Positions 33,501-34,062 of a stretch of DNA of 34,062 bases are shown one piece after another. Origin of the DNA: Ignavibacteriales bacterium (GTDB lineage Bacteria > Bacteroidota > Ignavibacteria > Ignavibacteriales > Ignavibacteriaceae). The stretch is from NCBI GenBank assembly GCA_016707115.1, contig JADJIH010000012.1:1-34062 (forward strand). Reading direction: 5' to 3'. Below the pieces are notes generated by a model, which worked only from the letters and a program-made list of their open reading frames with translations, made no database searches and was not told where the DNA came from. The position numbers and the translations under genes were made by a program. Within the stretch, counting starts at the first letter, position 1. Each line of letters starts with the position of its first letter.

Positions 33501-34062
33501 GTAAATCGATAAAAATGACTCCTGCAGTAGAAGCAGCAAATAGGTTTATTATTAAAGGTTTTTACATCGCTAATAGACCCTTTTAAACCCGAGGTTTGAT
33601 TTAAGAATGCAACCGGCGTAAGAATATCTATCACTGAAATTCCGTTTTGCAATGCCAACCATAATTTATCATTTGAATAAAACGTATAGATTACACCATC
33701 ATCAGGAATTCCGCTGCCGGGCATTAAGACACTTTCCGTATAATCTTTCCAGTTTTATCTATAAATACCCATTTTACTTTTAGAAGTATTAAAAACAAAA
33801 GAGTTAGTCAGGAAATTTTACACCAGGTAAATAAATATTATTTTTTCTTGTAAGAATTCAGATGCTTTTGTTTCTAAAGGGGAATAAATTCCAGTCCATT
33901 ACAAATAAATAATTCACCTTTTAGTGGCGATTAGTATTGTATTATTGGTATCATCGTATGGCAGCATAGAATAAATCGTGTTATCTAGAAATATCTCAAT
34001 CCTACTTAGCTTGTTAAACGAATTGCCACCAAAACGAAGTAAACCCTCAGTTGAGTCAAGAA
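30548..34062 (-). pseudogene. Hybrid two-component regulator (HTCS type), partial, heavily frameshifted
   Basis: Reads from the right edge to a stop at 30548, with its N-terminus outside the window. Order: Reg_prop-type propeller repeats (about 32,800-34,062; for example D-K-L-W-L-A-L-Q-N-G-I and Y-G-N-L-W-L-G-V), a Y_Y_Y domain (Y-W-L-E-G-F-E-E-Y-W-S-A-W-T near 32,430-32,475), a membrane helix, HisKA with phospho-acceptor His in S-H-E-F-R-T-P (32072-32089), HATPase (D-S-G-I-G-I-P near 31,620-31,640), a receiver with V-V-D-D and Asp at 31151-31153, then an AraC-type helix-turn-helix (K-E-I-A-F-A-V-G-F near 30,620-30,660). Such proteins sense a ligand in the periplasm and control transcription directly. 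Frame changes exceed a dozen, plus an in-frame stop at 32489-32491, so the sequence as given cannot be translated. Sequencing error or decay are both possible; error is favoured. Confidence 0.8.

Overview
The window looks like a low-GC chromosome fragment from a member of the Bacteroidota/Chlorobi/Ignavibacteria group, most likely an Ignavibacteria-like lineage. This rests on a type IX secretion C-terminal sorting domain, a hybrid two-component regulator of the Bacteroidota type, AT-rich codon use, lipoprotein/PEGA/FN3 surface proteins, and a MutA/MutB pair. The taxon is an inference. No rRNA, tRNA or CRISPR array was seen.

Layout. 1-2.9 kb: end of a VOC-fold protein, then (minus strand) an OsmC-like protein, a MarC-like membrane protein and a PLP-dependent decarboxylase. 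3.0-4.2 kb (plus): an SCO1/SenC-like lipoprotein and a PCu(A)C-like copper chaperone, probably for copper delivery to a terminal oxidase. 4.3-11.6 kb (minus): the most interesting block. It encodes a Tat-exported ferredoxin with four 4Fe-4S motifs, an NrfD/HybB-type quinone-reacting membrane subunit, a 13-heme periplasmic cytochrome c, a sensor kinase with two periplasmic heme-c motifs and a zinc ribbon inserted in its ATPase domain, and two response regulators fused to GcvH-like domains that lack the lipoylated lysine. It reads as a quinone/periplasmic-cytochrome electron-transfer complex with its own redox-sensing signalling system. 12-14.2 kb (minus): HtpX-like protease, LemA, and a small zinc-ribbon protein. 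14.4-17.1 kb (minus): two envelope proteins of unknown role (FN3 plus propeller lipoprotein; PEGA protein). 17.5-20.3 kb (plus): PepSY-like lipoprotein, C69 peptidase, a small broken gene and a palindromic repeat. 20.4-25.0 kb (plus): both subunits of methylmalonyl-CoA mutase. 25.0-27.7 kb (plus): accessory genes, a HEPN-like/zinc-ribbon protein and an AbiEi/AbiEii toxin-antitoxin pair. 27.8-34.06 kb (minus): a secreted beta-propeller protein with a T9SS tail and the C-terminal part of a hybrid two-component regulator, both broken by many frameshifts.

Sequence quality. Genes from 1 to 9.6 kb and 10.8 to 18 kb are open and clean. Single-base indels, mostly in short homopolymers, break the NrfD gene, the C69 peptidase, mutA, the HEPN gene and, very densely, everything after 28 kb. 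In several genes the net indel count restores an exact codon total and the family alignment continues across the breaks. I therefore read most of them as sequencing or assembly errors in a low-coverage draft, not as gene decay.
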